Position numbers and translations under genes: made by a program. From Altibacter lentus (GTDB lineage Bacteria > Bacteroidota > Bacteroidia > Flavobacteriales > Flavobacteriaceae), in NCBI RefSeq assembly GCF_000746845.1, contig NZ_KN050846.1:1185394-1249393 (forward strand): DNA of 64,000 bases. The letters are read 5' to 3'. The notes beneath the pieces are model-generated. The model did no database searches, was not told the DNA's origin, and worked only from the letters and a program-made list of their open reading frames with translations. Within the stretch, counting starts at the first letter, position 1, and each line of letters starts with the position of its first letter. This document shows, piece by piece, positions 17,584 to 29,500 of this stretch.

Positions 17584-19485
17584 TTAGTTCTGTATAATGA
17601 ACATCGATCGGCGGTTGAGCTGGTGCTCCTCTTCGGTACACTCCACCCCGTCCGAACATCGGTTGGTGAGCTGCCGCTCCCCATATCCCTTAGCCGTTAA
17701 TCGACTCTTACTAATACCTCGCTCCACCAACCAGTTTAGGGTCGACTGCGCACGATTCTCAGAGAGTCGTTCGTTATACTTGAACGAAGCACGTGAGTCT
17801 GTATGCGATTCTATGTGGATGACAAGCTCCGGGTACTGACGCATCGCTGCCAAGATCTTGGCCAGCTCCACAGCAGCATCGGGACGAATGTTATAACGGT
17901 CCAGATCAAAATAGATCGGTTCAAGCTTTAATCGACAACCTAGATCATTTGGAGGACACGGATCGATCAATGCCAACGGCACAGGAACTTCCACCCTCCC
18001 CGATTCGGCGGGCGTGAGGATCACCTTCTCATAAGGAGCATACTGAGGCTTGCTACCCCGTATCGAATATTGCTTCTCACAGTCGGCCGTAAAACTATAA
18101 GCAGCATCCTGACCAACGATCACCTGTTCCACCACTGTATTGTTACCATCCAAAAGCGTCACCTCTGCACCCGGTAATAGCGCCTTGCTATCCTTATCGA
18201 ACACCGTGCCGGTGATCACAACCTCACACTTCTCCTGTACACGATAGATCTCATCGTCGATACTACCCCGGCCACCATCACGGTTCGAGGACATATAACC
18301 AATACGTTTGTCTTCCTGAATAATAAAACCAAAATCATCCTGACTGCTGTTGGCAGGTTCCCCTAAATTAGAGACCTTCCCCACAGTCTCACCATCCAAG
18401 GGTGCCATAAAGATATCGTAGCCTCCAAGACCGCCCCGACCATCGCTGGAGAAGAACAGGTTGTTGCGCTCACTGATAAAGGGAAACGACTCCCGGGCCT
18501 CGGTATTGATCCCAGGACCAAGATTCACAGGCGTACCGTAGGTATCCTCACCCAGTATGTCCACATACCAAAGATCCGACATCCCCATCGTGCCCGGCAT
18601 GTCTGAGGAGAAGTACAAACGCTTCTGATCCAGACTAAGGGCCGGGTGGGCCACAGAATATTCCTTGCTGTTGAAAGGAAGTTCAACAACATTGGTCCAG
18701 TAGTTGTCACCACTCTTGGTGGCCTTGTATAACTTCAAACGGATCGTTTTGTTCTTGTCCTTTCCCTTCTTACCGTCGATATAGTTGTTACGCGTAAAAT
18801 AGATCGTATTACCATCCTTGGTAAAGGCAGGAGTCGACTCATGATAGGGCGTGTTAACATCCCCGCTTAGAGAACTTGCATTGGAAAGCTTGCCCATAGC
18901 GTCCATATCGGCCTCAAAAAGATCCAAAAAGGGCTGGTCGGTCCACTGGGCGATCTTAGAGCCTTCCGTACGTGAACTAGAGGCATACACCAACTTGTCC
19001 ATATAGTAGGAAGGGCCAAAGTCAGACCCATCGGTGTTGATCGAGACCTTCTCCAACTCTACCTGATACTCCAAAAAATCCGTAGAGCTCGCACGAACGA
19101 TACCCGGATCTCCCCCACGGGAAATGTACATATCCATGTACTTCTTGGAAGCCTCAGGCTGACCCAAACTCTTGAGCGATTGTGAGGCACGGTAGTAATA
19201 GTCCGTGTCCACATCACCCGGGTACTCATTGATAAGACGAAGGTACCACTTGGCAGCGTTGTCGTAATCGCTGTTCCAATAATAGGTATCTCCCAAGTTC
19301 TTGTAGATCTGGGCAGAGGTATAACCATCCTCTACTACCTTCAAATAGATCTCACGAGCATCGATGTACGAATACTTGTCAAACTCCTTGTTGGCCTGCT
19401 CTACTTGCTTCTTCTGTGAAAAAGACGCACCGGTATAACAAAATACCAGTGCTACTAATAATACTTTCTGTAATAATGTGTTCAT
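17584..19485 (-). CDS. PorE-like OmpA-family protein (TPR, PD40 propeller, carboxypeptidase-regulatory-like, OmpA peptidoglycan-binding), copy 1
   Basis: A 633-residue exported protein. After a signal peptide (MNTLLQKVLLVALVFCYTGASFSQ) come TPR-like helices (about 25-130), a WD40-like PD40 beta-propeller (about 140-410, with blades such as YFSSDMPGTMGMSDLW and FSSDGRGGLGGYDIF), a carboxypeptidase-regulatory-like beta domain (about 420-500) and a C-terminal OmpA domain (about 520-633) with the peptidoglycan-binding signature HTDSRASFKYNERLSENRA. This order matches PorE of the T9SS, which ties PorP to peptidoglycan. It lies 17 bases downstream of the PorP-like gene, so a joint anchoring role is likely. 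An identical copy is at 32682-34583. Confidence 0.9.
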   Translation of the reverse strand: MNTLLQKVLLVALVFCYTGASFSQKKQVEQANKEFDKYSYIDAREIYLKVVEDGYTSAQIYKNLGDTYYWNSDYDNAAKWYLRLINEYPGDVDTDYYYRASQSLKSLGQPEASKKYMDMYISRGGDPGIVRASSTDFLEYQVELEKVSINTDGSDFGPSYYMDKLVYASSSRTEGSKIAQWTDQPFLDLFEADMDAMGKLSNASSLSGDVNTPYHESTPAFTKDGNTIYFTRNNYIDGKKGKDKNKTIRLKLYKATKSGDNYWTNVVELPFNSKEYSVAHPALSLDQKRLYFSSDMPGTMGMSDLWYVDILGEDTYGTPVNLGPGINTEARESFPFISERNNLFFSSDGRGGLGGYDIFMAPLDGETVGKVSNLGEPANSSQDDFGFIIQEDKRIGYMSSNRDGGRGSIDDEIYRVQEKCEVVITGTVFDKDSKALLPGAEVTLLDGNNTVVEQVIVGQDAAYSFTADCEKQYSIRGSKPQYAPYEKVILTPAESGRVEVPVPLALIDPCPPNDLGCRLKLEPIYFDLDRYNIRPDAAVELAKILAAMRQYPELVIHIESHTDSRASFKYNERLSENRAQSTLNWLVERGISKSRLTAKGYGERQLTNRCSDGVECTEEEHQLNRRSMFIIQN

Positions 19486-19502
19486 GCCCCAAATGTTTTA
19501 AT

Positions 19503-20456
19503 TTAAAAGAATCGTGGTGTCAATACACGTTCAGGTTTCTTAAACAGATCAAAACGAACCATAAGCTCATAAGACCCGTCACTGAAATCCTCTATGTCGG
19601 TGGTCTGGTAATCATACCCAAAACCAATAAAGATCTCATCCGATGCCTGAAAACCAACCATCGCACTCATAGCAGCACTCCAACGATAGGCAGCTCCCAA
19701 GGTAACCTTCTCATACAAAAGAAAGTTCGCAGAAACATCCCACTGCAAAGGCGCACCACTCACTGCCTTGACCAACGTGGCAGGCTTGAACTTCAAGTTC
19801 TCATTTAGATCGAACACATATCCCGCAATCAAGAAATAATGCAAACGCTCCGCGGCCGTAATAGAACCATTGAAGCCTCCGTTTTGAATATCATCCAAGG
19901 TCGATTCATCAAAGTGCTTGGTCGTTAAAAAGTTGGGAACCGATAACCCCGCATAGAACTTCTCGGTATGGTAGTAAACACCAGCTCCAATCTGTGGCTG
20001 TATCCTATTGTCTATATTGGTCTCAAAGACATCGCCCGGATCGGCGATATTAAGCTTGGTAAAATCAACATCCAACAGATCCAAACCAGCCTTAAGACCA
20101 AAGGCAAGCTTACCATCATCAGAGGTGTTGATCGTATAGGAATAATCAATGGTAACGTTCGACTCGATCGAAGGACCCAGCTCATCGCGTACAATGGAAA
20201 GACCAAGACCCATGTTCTCCAAAGAACCAATGGGAGAGTTCACCGTAAAGGTACCCGTCTTGGGAGCGCCATCCAAACCAACCCACTGGGTGCGGTATAA
20301 CAACCCAAAACTCAAGGCCTCTCTAGAACCCGCATAACCCGGGTTCACCACCTGCGTATTGTACATGTACTGTGTGTACTGGGGATCCTGCTGCGCACTA
20401 CCTGTAAAGGTACCTAGCAAAAGTAAGATCATGACTGTAAAATAACTGTGTCTCAT
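19503..20456 (-). CDS. PorP/SprF-like type IX secretion outer-membrane protein, copy 1
   Basis: A 317-residue predicted outer-membrane beta-barrel. It has a signal peptide (MRHSYFTVMILLLLGTFTGSAQ) and the family start of the mature protein, QDPQYTQYMYN followed by NPGYAGSR. The C-terminal strand ends with a phenylalanine (LTPRFF). SprF-type proteins are needed for secretion and surface attachment of a specific T9SS substrate with a type B sorting domain, and are encoded next to it; that fits the adhesin 56 bases upstream. The ATG at 20454-20456 was chosen because it begins the signal peptide; a longer frame reaches the adhesin stop. An identical copy is at 34601-35554. Confidence 0.92.
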   Translation of the reverse strand: MRHSYFTVMILLLLGTFTGSAQQDPQYTQYMYNTQVVNPGYAGSREALSFGLLYRTQWVGLDGAPKTGTFTVNSPIGSLENMGLGLSIVRDELGPSIESNVTIDYSYTINTSDDGKLAFGLKAGLDLLDVDFTKLNIADPGDVFETNIDNRIQPQIGAGVYYHTEKFYAGLSVPNFLTTKHFDESTLDDIQNGGFNGSITAAERLHYFLIAGYVFDLNENLKFKPATLVKAVSGAPLQWDVSANFLLYEKVTLGAAYRWSAAMSAMVGFQASDEIFIGFGYDYQTTDIEDFSDGSYELMVRFDLFKKPERVLTPRFF

Positions 20457-20512
20457 AGTTAAGTATTTTATGATCCCGGAAGCCTTAACACTCCCGGGAA
20501 TTCTTTGATTCA

Positions 20513-23500
20513 CTATCTGTTTATATATAAGTAACCCGCATAACTGCTCTCTCCAGGATTATCACCCGTGAAGGTCAGTACATAATAATACGTACCCGTA
20601 GGCAACTCCTTCTCCTCACGTATGGTAGAACGACCATTGGAAACACCCCTAAAGACATTGTCACCATCATCATAACCATCGGTCTCCCAAACAAGAACAC
20701 CCCAACGGTTGTAGATCTTAACATTGTTCTCAGGATAATCCTCTATACCATCGATCACAAAGTAATCGTTCAATCCATCTCCATCAGGGGTCACACCATT
20801 ATAAATCTCAAAGGTAACACCACCAACTCCAGGAAGCACCGTAACCGTTAGATCATCCGGCTCTCCGTCCCCATCAGGATCAACATTGGTAGGATCGTTA
20901 GGATCATCCGAAGTGTCCGATACATCCAAACCTCCAATGGTCTGACCCGTAGCAATAGCCTGATTAATAACCTCGCCAGCGTCTATGTCAGCCTGCGTAA
21001 TAGGATACTCCGCAGTAAAGGTATCACTGTCGGTCTCCCCAACGTTCAACTGTGCAATAGGACCGCCAGAGATCACAATACCCGGCAACTCATCGGTCAA
21101 TACAATATTGTATAAAGTTACATTGCCTGTGTTTGTAACGCTGAAAACATAACTGATGGTCTCCCCTGCTTGTGGGATCATATCACCATTCTCATCATTG
21201 AACACTCCCGATTTGGTGACAGACATTTTTGGATCCTGACACAACACCGTAGTGGTAATATCATCTTCAAAATTGCTGTTGTCATCCGACAGATCGGTAA
21301 CAATTGTTCCATTAGGAGCTTCACCCGAAGCTGTCGCCTGATTGTTTACTTCTCCTGCGTCCACATCGTCTTGAGTGACAGTGTAAACTGCAGAGAATGT
21401 TTCGGTGTCTGATTGTCCGGCCGCAATAGAAATTGGTCCTCCTATCACAGTCACCATTGGATCGGTAACTATGACATTGGTTAACATCACATTCCCAAGG
21501 TTGGTGACCACAAAGTCATAGACAATAGTTTCTCCAAGATCCACACAACCATTTCCATTCTCATCTACCGGAGTTCCCACCTTAATAAGAGCGATTCCTG
21601 CTTCCTGACATAGATCTGTTGTTGTTGGATCGTCTTCGAACTCACTGTTATCATCCGAAAGGTCGGTCACTTCATCTCCAAGGAGCGTGAACCCACGAGC
21701 CAACGCTTGGTTCTCAACAAAACCGTTATCAATATCGGCTTGTGTGATTGAATAAGTTGCTGTAAACGTAGTACCATCAGATGTAAACGGCGCCAATGTA
21801 ATAGGTCCTCCTTGAACGTTCACCAACGGATCACTAATTGAGATGTTTGTGAGCGTCACATTTCCGAGGTTATACACCGTAAAGCTATAGCTGATAGTCT
21901 CCTTTGGATCGGCACACTTATCTCCATCTTCATCATTAAAGACACCTTGCTTCACGAGTCCAATAAATGGAGACTGACAAAGTTGTACAATAGTAGGATC
22001 ATCTTCCAAGATACTTGTATCATCCGAAAGATCCGTTACTGTCCCTCCTGAAGGAGTCTCTCCTGTAGCAGTCGCTTGATTCATTACCAGTCCGGCATCG
22101 ACATCCGCTTGTGTAACTGCGTAGGTTGCTGTAAATGTTGTATTATCTGAAGCACCTACCGGCAGGGTTATTGGACCTCCTACCAAGACAATACCCGGTA
22201 GTGGATCTGTAATCATAACGTTATCCAGTGTAAGGTTACCGGTATTGACTACGGTGAAAGTATAGGTAATAATATCACCTTCTACCGGACATCCGCCTCC
22301 CTGATCCGGATTTGGAGGAAGACTTCCTTCCTTGATCAATGCAATACTTGCGTTTTGACATACAACGGTTACCGTTGGATCATTCTCCAGTACGCTATCA
22401 TCGTCCGAAAGATCGGTCACTACAGTTGCATCTGGCGCAGTACCTTCGGCAGTAGCCTGATTCGTAACCTGTCCGGCGTCGATATCGGCTTGTGTGATCG
22501 CATAGGTTGCGGTATACACCCACGTTTCAGAAATCTGTAGGATACCATCCCCGTCATCTCCGGATATAAGTACAATAGGTACAACAGGATTTGGTGCTTG
22601 CAACAATGGATCAGTGACATTGATACTATTTAAACTTACGTTTCCTTCATTTGTTACCGTGAAGGTATAGTTCAGGCTCTCACCAGGATCTGCACATCCA
22701 CTTTGATTATCATCTACTAAAGTACCTGTTTTAACGATCGCTATAGCAGGACTCTGACAAACAGTTATAACAGTAGGATCGTCTTCCAACACGCTTGTAT
22801 CGTCTGAAAGATCTGTAACCACAGTAGTATCCGGAGCCGATCCTGAAGCAGTTGCCTGATTCGTTACTTGTCCGGCATCAATATCTGCCTGAGTAATAGC
22901 ATAAGTCGCTGCGTAGATCCACGTTTCAGTGACTTGTAGAATTCCGTCACCATCATCTCCGGACACCAATACAATTGGCACAACCGGGTTTGGCGCTTCC
23001 AATAATGGGTCTGTTACGCTTATACTAGATAAACTCACGTTTCCTTCATTGGTCACAGTAAATGTGTAGTCTAAGCTCTCACCTGGATCTGCACACCCAC
23101 TCTGGTTATCATCATTCAAGATCCCTGTTTTTACGATAGCGATCGCAGGACTCTGACAAATTACGGTCACAGTAGGGTCATCTTCCAATACACTTGTATC
23201 GTCTGAAAGATCGCTTACAGTGGTTCCGTCTTCATCGGTACCTTCGGCAGTTGCTTGATTTGTAATCTGACCGGCATCAATATCTGCTTGTGTAAGCAAA
23301 TAAGTAGCCTCATAAATCCATGTTTCAGATTCTTGTAATATACCATCTCCATCGTCTCCTGAGACTAGAATGATCGGTACTATTGGGTTTGGTGCTTCCA
23401 ATAATGGATCAGTAACCGATACATTGAATAAAGGAACGTTGCCTTCATTTGTTACTGTAAAAGTATAATTGATCATTTCGTTTGGATCTGCACACTGATC

Positions 23501-26500
23501 CCCGTTACCATCCATAAACTCTCCTGTCTTCACGATCGCGATCGCAGGCGCGGGAGTTTCTTCAATTAAGATGTACACAGTCGCCCGATCGGTAGCCACA
23601 GGTACGCCGTTGTCGAAGATCGCATACACGAACTGATCGGTGCCGGTAAAGCCGGCATTTGGCGTATAGGTGAACGTACCATCGGCATTGATCACCAACG
23701 TACCATTGCTAGGACCACTTACAGGTGTTAACCCTGTATCGACCATTTGAGCATCGCCCTCAGGGTCGTTGTCGTTATCAAGTACATTACCATTGATAGG
23801 CTGATCCATTTCAGTGTAATAAGAATCATCATTGGCAACTGTAATATTATTCAAATCCTGAATGATGTAAATAGTCACCGTAGCGGTATCACAAAGTGCA
23901 GGAGTTCCGTTATCACAAATAGTATATTCGAAGGTATCCTCGCCCACAAATCCAGGGTCTGGAGTATAGGTATAGCTTCCATCAGGATTCACAACCACCG
24001 TTCCATTACTAGGAGCGGTATTGGTAGTTACCACAATAGGATCACCGTCCAGATCGTAATCATTAACAATTACATTGCCTGAAACAGGAACATCCACTTC
24101 GGTTACATTTGTGTCATTATTTGCAATTGGAGGATCATTCCCTATGATTGGATCGTCTACAATTTCAATTGTTACTGTAGCCGTATCACAGGCGATCGGG
24201 TTTCCTCCATCACACACCTGATACTCGAAAGAGTCTTCTCCTACGTAATCAATATTTGGAGTATAAATATATGTTCCATCAGGATTGAATACCAAACTAC
24301 CGTTGGCAGGACCACTTACCAATGTGAATACCTCGGTACCCGCAGGACCGTCGAGGTTGTCATCATTAGTACTTACGTCTCCGCTTACAGGTAAATTAAC
24401 GAATGTATCGTTGATATCATCTATCGCTAAAATAGTATTCCCCGGGTCTCCAACGGTTAGGTACACAGTCGCCTGATCGGTAGCCACAGGTGCGCCGTTG
24501 TCGAAGATCGCATACACAAACTGATCGGTGCCTGTAAAGCCGGCATTTGGCGTATAGGTGAACGTCCCATCGGCATTGATCACCAACGTACCATTGCTAG
24601 GACCACTTACAGGTGTTAACCCTGTATCGACCATTTGAGCATCGCCCTCAGGGTCGTTGTCGTTATCAAGTACATTACCACTGATAGGCTGATCTATAAA
24701 ACCATTATAGGCATCATCATTGGCAACTGTAATGTTTCCATTGTTAGGGATCACCTGAATGGTCACCGTAGCGGTATCACAAAGTGCAGGTGTTCCGTTA
24801 TCACAAATAGTATATTCAAAGGTATCCTCGCCCACAAATCCAGGGTCTGGAGTATAGGTATAGCTTCCGTCAGGATTCACAACTACCGTTCCATTGCTAG
24901 GAGCGGTATTGGCCGTAACAACAATAGGATCGCCATCAGGATCAAAGTCGTTCACCAATACATTACCACTCACAGGAGTATCTACCTCGGTCGTGTTCGT
25001 ATCGGCATTGGCAACAGGAGGCTCATTGTCAGGACTACCTACAGGTAATACCTCAATGTACACCGTGGCCGTATCACAGGCGATCGGGTTTCCTCCATCA
25101 CACACCTGATACTCGAAGGTGTCCTCACCCTCGTATCCCGCATCAGGAGTATAGGTATAGCTTCCGTCAGGATTGAATACCAAACTACCGTTGACAGGAC
25201 CACTTACCAATGTGAACACCTCGGTGCCCGCAGGACCGTCAGGGTTCTCATCGTTGGTGGCAACACTACCGCTTACAGGCAGGTCAACATAGGTGTTATT
25301 GATATCGTCAACAGCTAAAACATCATTTCCGGGATCTCCAACAGTTAGGTACACAGTCGCCTGATCGGTAGCCACAGGTGCGCCGTTGTCGAAGATCGCA
25401 TACACAAACTGATCGGTGCCTGTAAAGCCGGCATTTGGCGTATAGGTGAACGTCCCATCGGCATTGATCACCAACGTACCATTGCTAGGACCACTTACAG
25501 GTGTTAACCCTGTATCGACCATTTGAGCATCGCCCTCAGGGTCGTTGTCGTTATCAAGTACATTACCACTGATAGGCTGATCTATAAAACCATTATAGGC
25601 ATCATCATTGGCAACTGTAATGTTTCCATTGTTAGGGATCACCTGAATGGTCACCGTAGCGGTATCACAAAGTGCAGGTGTTCCGTTATCACAAATAGTA
25701 TATTCAAAGGTATCCTCGCCCACAAATCCAGGGTCTGGAGTATAGGTATAGCTTCCGTCAGGATTCACAACTACCGTTCCATTGCTAGGAGCGGTATTGG
25801 CCGTAACAACAATAGGATCGCCATCAGGATCAAAGTCGTTCACCAATACATTACCACTCACAGGAGTATCTACCTCGGTCGTGTTCGTATCGGCATTGGC
25901 AACAGGAGGCTCATTGTCAGGACTACCTACAGGTAATACCTCAATGTACACCGTGGCCGTATCACAGGCGATCGGGTTTCCTCCATCACACACCTGATAC
26001 TCGAAGGTGTCCTCACCCTCGTATCCCGCATCAGGAGTATAGGTATAGCTTCCGTCAGGATTGAATACCAAACTACCGTTGACAGGACCACTTACCAATG
26101 TGAACACCTCGGTGCCCGCAGGACCGTCAGGGTTCTCATCGTTGGTGGCAACACTACCGCTTACAGGCAGGTCAACATAGGTGTTATTGATATCGTCAAC
26201 AGCTAAAATATCGTTTCCGATAAAGCCAACAAGAATAGTCACTGTAGCAGAATCTGTTGCTACAGGGCTTCCGTTGTCGAAAATAGAATATACAAAACTA
26301 TCAGGACCGTTATATCCGGCATTAGGAGTATACACAAAACTTCCATCTGCATTTAAAACCACAGTACCATTGCTTGGTCCACCGGAAGGACTAATGGCAA
26401 CATCTACTGTTTGATCATCTCCTTCAGGATCGGTATCATTGTCCAAAACATTCGCACTAATTGCAATTCCCACAGTTGTATAATATGAATCATCCACTGC

Positions 26501-29500
26501 TGTGGTAATATTATTGGTCGTATCCAATACTTGAATAGTCACCGTAGCGGTATCACAAAGTGCAGGTGTTCCGTTATCACAAATAGTATAGGTAAAGGTA
26601 TCCTCTCCTACAAAATCTGCATTTGGTGTATAAGTATAGGTTCCATCGGGGTTCACAACCACTGTTCCATTGGCAGGATCGGTATTGGCCGTCACAACTA
26701 TAGGATCTCCGTCAGGGTCATAATCGTTAGGAAGTACATTCCCGTCTACAGGAACATTCTTTTGCGTAGTATTCGTATCAGCATTCGCTACCGGGGGATC
26801 ATTATTTGGTCCATCGACCGGTTCGATCTCGATATAAACCACAGCACTATCACAAGCCTGAGGGTTTCCATCATCACAGATAGTATATTCAAAAGTATCT
26901 TCACCAATGTAGTCGGTTGGAGGTGTATACGTATATGCTCCTGTGGTAGGATCGATCGTGACAATAACTCCCTGAGCCGTTGTTACAGTAGTAGTAGTTA
27001 CGGTTTGAGTATCGCCTTCGAGATCAAAATCATTGGTTAGTACATTACCACTTACCGGAATATTGACAAAGGTATCATTAATATCATCCACAGCAACCGT
27101 TGTATTGACAAACGGACTAATTAAAATAGTGACGGTAGCTGAATCTGTAGCAACAGGAGTTCCGTTGTCAAAGATCGAATATATAAAACTATCGGGTCCA
27201 AAATATCCGGCATTCGGCGTATAAACAAAGCTTCCGTCTGCATTTAAAACCACGGTACCATTACTTGGTCCGCCGGAAGGACTAATGGCAACATCTACTG
27301 TTTGGTCATCACCTTCAGGATCTGTATCATTATCTAGAACATTTTCAGAAACAGCTACACCTATTTGTGTAAAGTATGCGTCGTCTACTGCCGTAGTAAT
27401 ATTATCGGTTGTATCCAATACCTGAATGGTCACTGTTGCGGTATCACAAAGTGCAGGCGTTCCGTTATCACATATTGTATATTCGAAAGTATCCTCACCT
27501 ACATAATCCAATGGTGGGTTATAGGTATAACTCCCGTCCGGATTTATATTCACTGTTACACCTTGAGCAGTTGTAACACTTGGTGTCGTTATGGTAATTG
27601 GGTCACCGTCCGGATCATAATCGTTAGGAAGAACATTACCATCAACGGGAACATTTTTCTGTGTTGCATTTGTATCAGCATTAGCCACCGGCGGATCGTT
27701 TTCGGATCCATCTCTTGGTTCTACTTCTATATATACAGTAGCACTATCACACGCTTGCGGATTACCATCATCACAGATCGTATACACAAAACTATCCTCT
27801 CCAACAAAATCGGTTGGAGGTGTGTAGGTATAAGCTCCGGAAACAGGATCTATCGTTACAGTAACGCCGCGAACAGTAGTTACCGTAGTGGTAGTAACCG
27901 TTTGCGTATCACCTTCAAGATCAAAATCATTGGTAAGGACATTTCCATCCACAGGAGTGTTTACAAAAGTGTCATTGATATCATCTACTGCAACTGTACA
28001 ATTCTTCAGAATAGTTACAGCAACAGAGGCATTACAACCATTCGAATCTACCACACTAATTGTATGGCTTCCTTCGGAAAGATCGTTAAAAGTTCCGGAT
28101 GCCTGAGGGGTTCCGCCATCTAAAGCATATAAATATGGTGGTGTTCCACCACTTGCAGCAACCGTTATTGAACTTGGCGCGCTACATAATATATCTGTTT
28201 GTGAGGTAATGTTTATGGATAATGCTTCGGAAGGTTGCATCACCATAGCACTATCGGTCTTTGTACAACCATTCGCATCGGTAATCACAACCGAATACGT
28301 CCCTGCTGTAAGATCGAATAAGTCTTCGGTAGTTTCACCATTCGGACTCCAAACAAAAGTATAGGGTGGTGTACCTCCGGTAACGGTAAGATCCAGTGAT
28401 CCTGTGTCGTCTCCAAAACAAGCCACATTAGTTACGGCAATACCGGAACTCAGCGGACTTGGTTGGTTAACGGTTGTGGTAGCTGTCGCTGTACATAACG
28501 TAGATTGATCGGTCACAGTTACTGTGTAAGCTCCTGCGGTGAGACCTGTGATAGTTTGTGTCGTCTGGCCTCCCGGACTCCATGAATATGTAAAGGGCCC
28601 TAATCCACCTGTTACACCAACAGTTGCTGTTCCATCGCTGCCTCCGTTACATGATACAGGAGTGGATGAGGCGTTTGCTGCCAAATCCCGACAAGATCCT
28701 GGATTTACAGTAGTTGAAGCCATTGCGGTACAGCCGTTCGCATCGGTTACCGTAACGGTATAGGTTCCGGCACTAAGTCCGGTGATTGTTTGTGTTGTTG
28801 CACCTCCGGGGCTCCATGAGTATGTATAAGGAGGTGTTCCGCCTGTTGGATTCGCAGTAGCTGTTCCGTCACCTGTTGTTGGACCGGTCTCATCTGTGGA
28901 TGTAGCGGTTACATTAAGTGCGGTGGAAGGTTGTGTGATTGTCACACTTTGTTGTACCGGCTGGCACAAGGTTCCATCAATAGTAACGCTTACAGTATAT
29001 ACACCGGCTGCTAAATTTGAAACAGTACTGGTGCTCACACCTGCATCTACTTGAGGAGGAACGGTATTCCACGTAAAGGTAAATGTAGCTCCCGGATTCA
29101 TCACAGAACTTGCGCTTACGGTAGCACTACCTGTCATATCGTTAGTACACAATACATTTACCACTTCATCAACGGTAATTACAGCGTCACAATTTGGAAC
29201 ACAGTCAATTACCACTCCCTGCTGAAGCGTACAGTTATTAGCATCGGTTACGACCACTGTATGTGTTCCGGCAGGTAAGTTAGTTGCCGTTTGAGTCGTT
29301 TGGTTTCCGGCACTCGCACTCCATTGGTAGGTATACGGTGGAATACCTCCCGACGGATTAGCAGTTGCTTGTCCGTTAATACAGCCACCCGTAGCTGTTG
29401 CATTCATTTTTGTAATCTGAATACTAATCGGTTCGGGTTGCGTCAAGGTAACACTAATAGCATCTGTGTTTCCAAGAGAATCGGATACTCCAATTGTATA

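Larger units (their letters stand above)
17524..21145 (-). repeat. 3.62-kb perfect direct repeat, copy 1 (constant module of adhesin cassette)
   Basis: This block matches 32622-36243 at a constant offset of 15,098 bp. It contains the terminator, the whole PorE-like gene, the whole PorP-like gene and the last 633 bases of the 3924-residue adhesin gene. Both complete proteins are identical residue for residue between copies, and out-of-frame translations of several segments also match, so silent sites agree where I checked. Outside the ends, similarity drops at once on the left (17523) and to ordinary paralog level on the right (21146). Confidence 0.95.

Noticed and set aside
24635-25936. Two identical 137-codon plus-strand frames at 24635 and 25523
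   Set aside because: They are antisense shadows of the duplicated 888-bp supermodule and only confirm its identity.
27365-28123. 252-codon plus-strand open frame opposite the giant adhesin
   Set aside because: It is the antisense of the cadherin-like repeat region; similar antisense frames recur with each repeat unit, and there is no promoter, start context or recognisable product.
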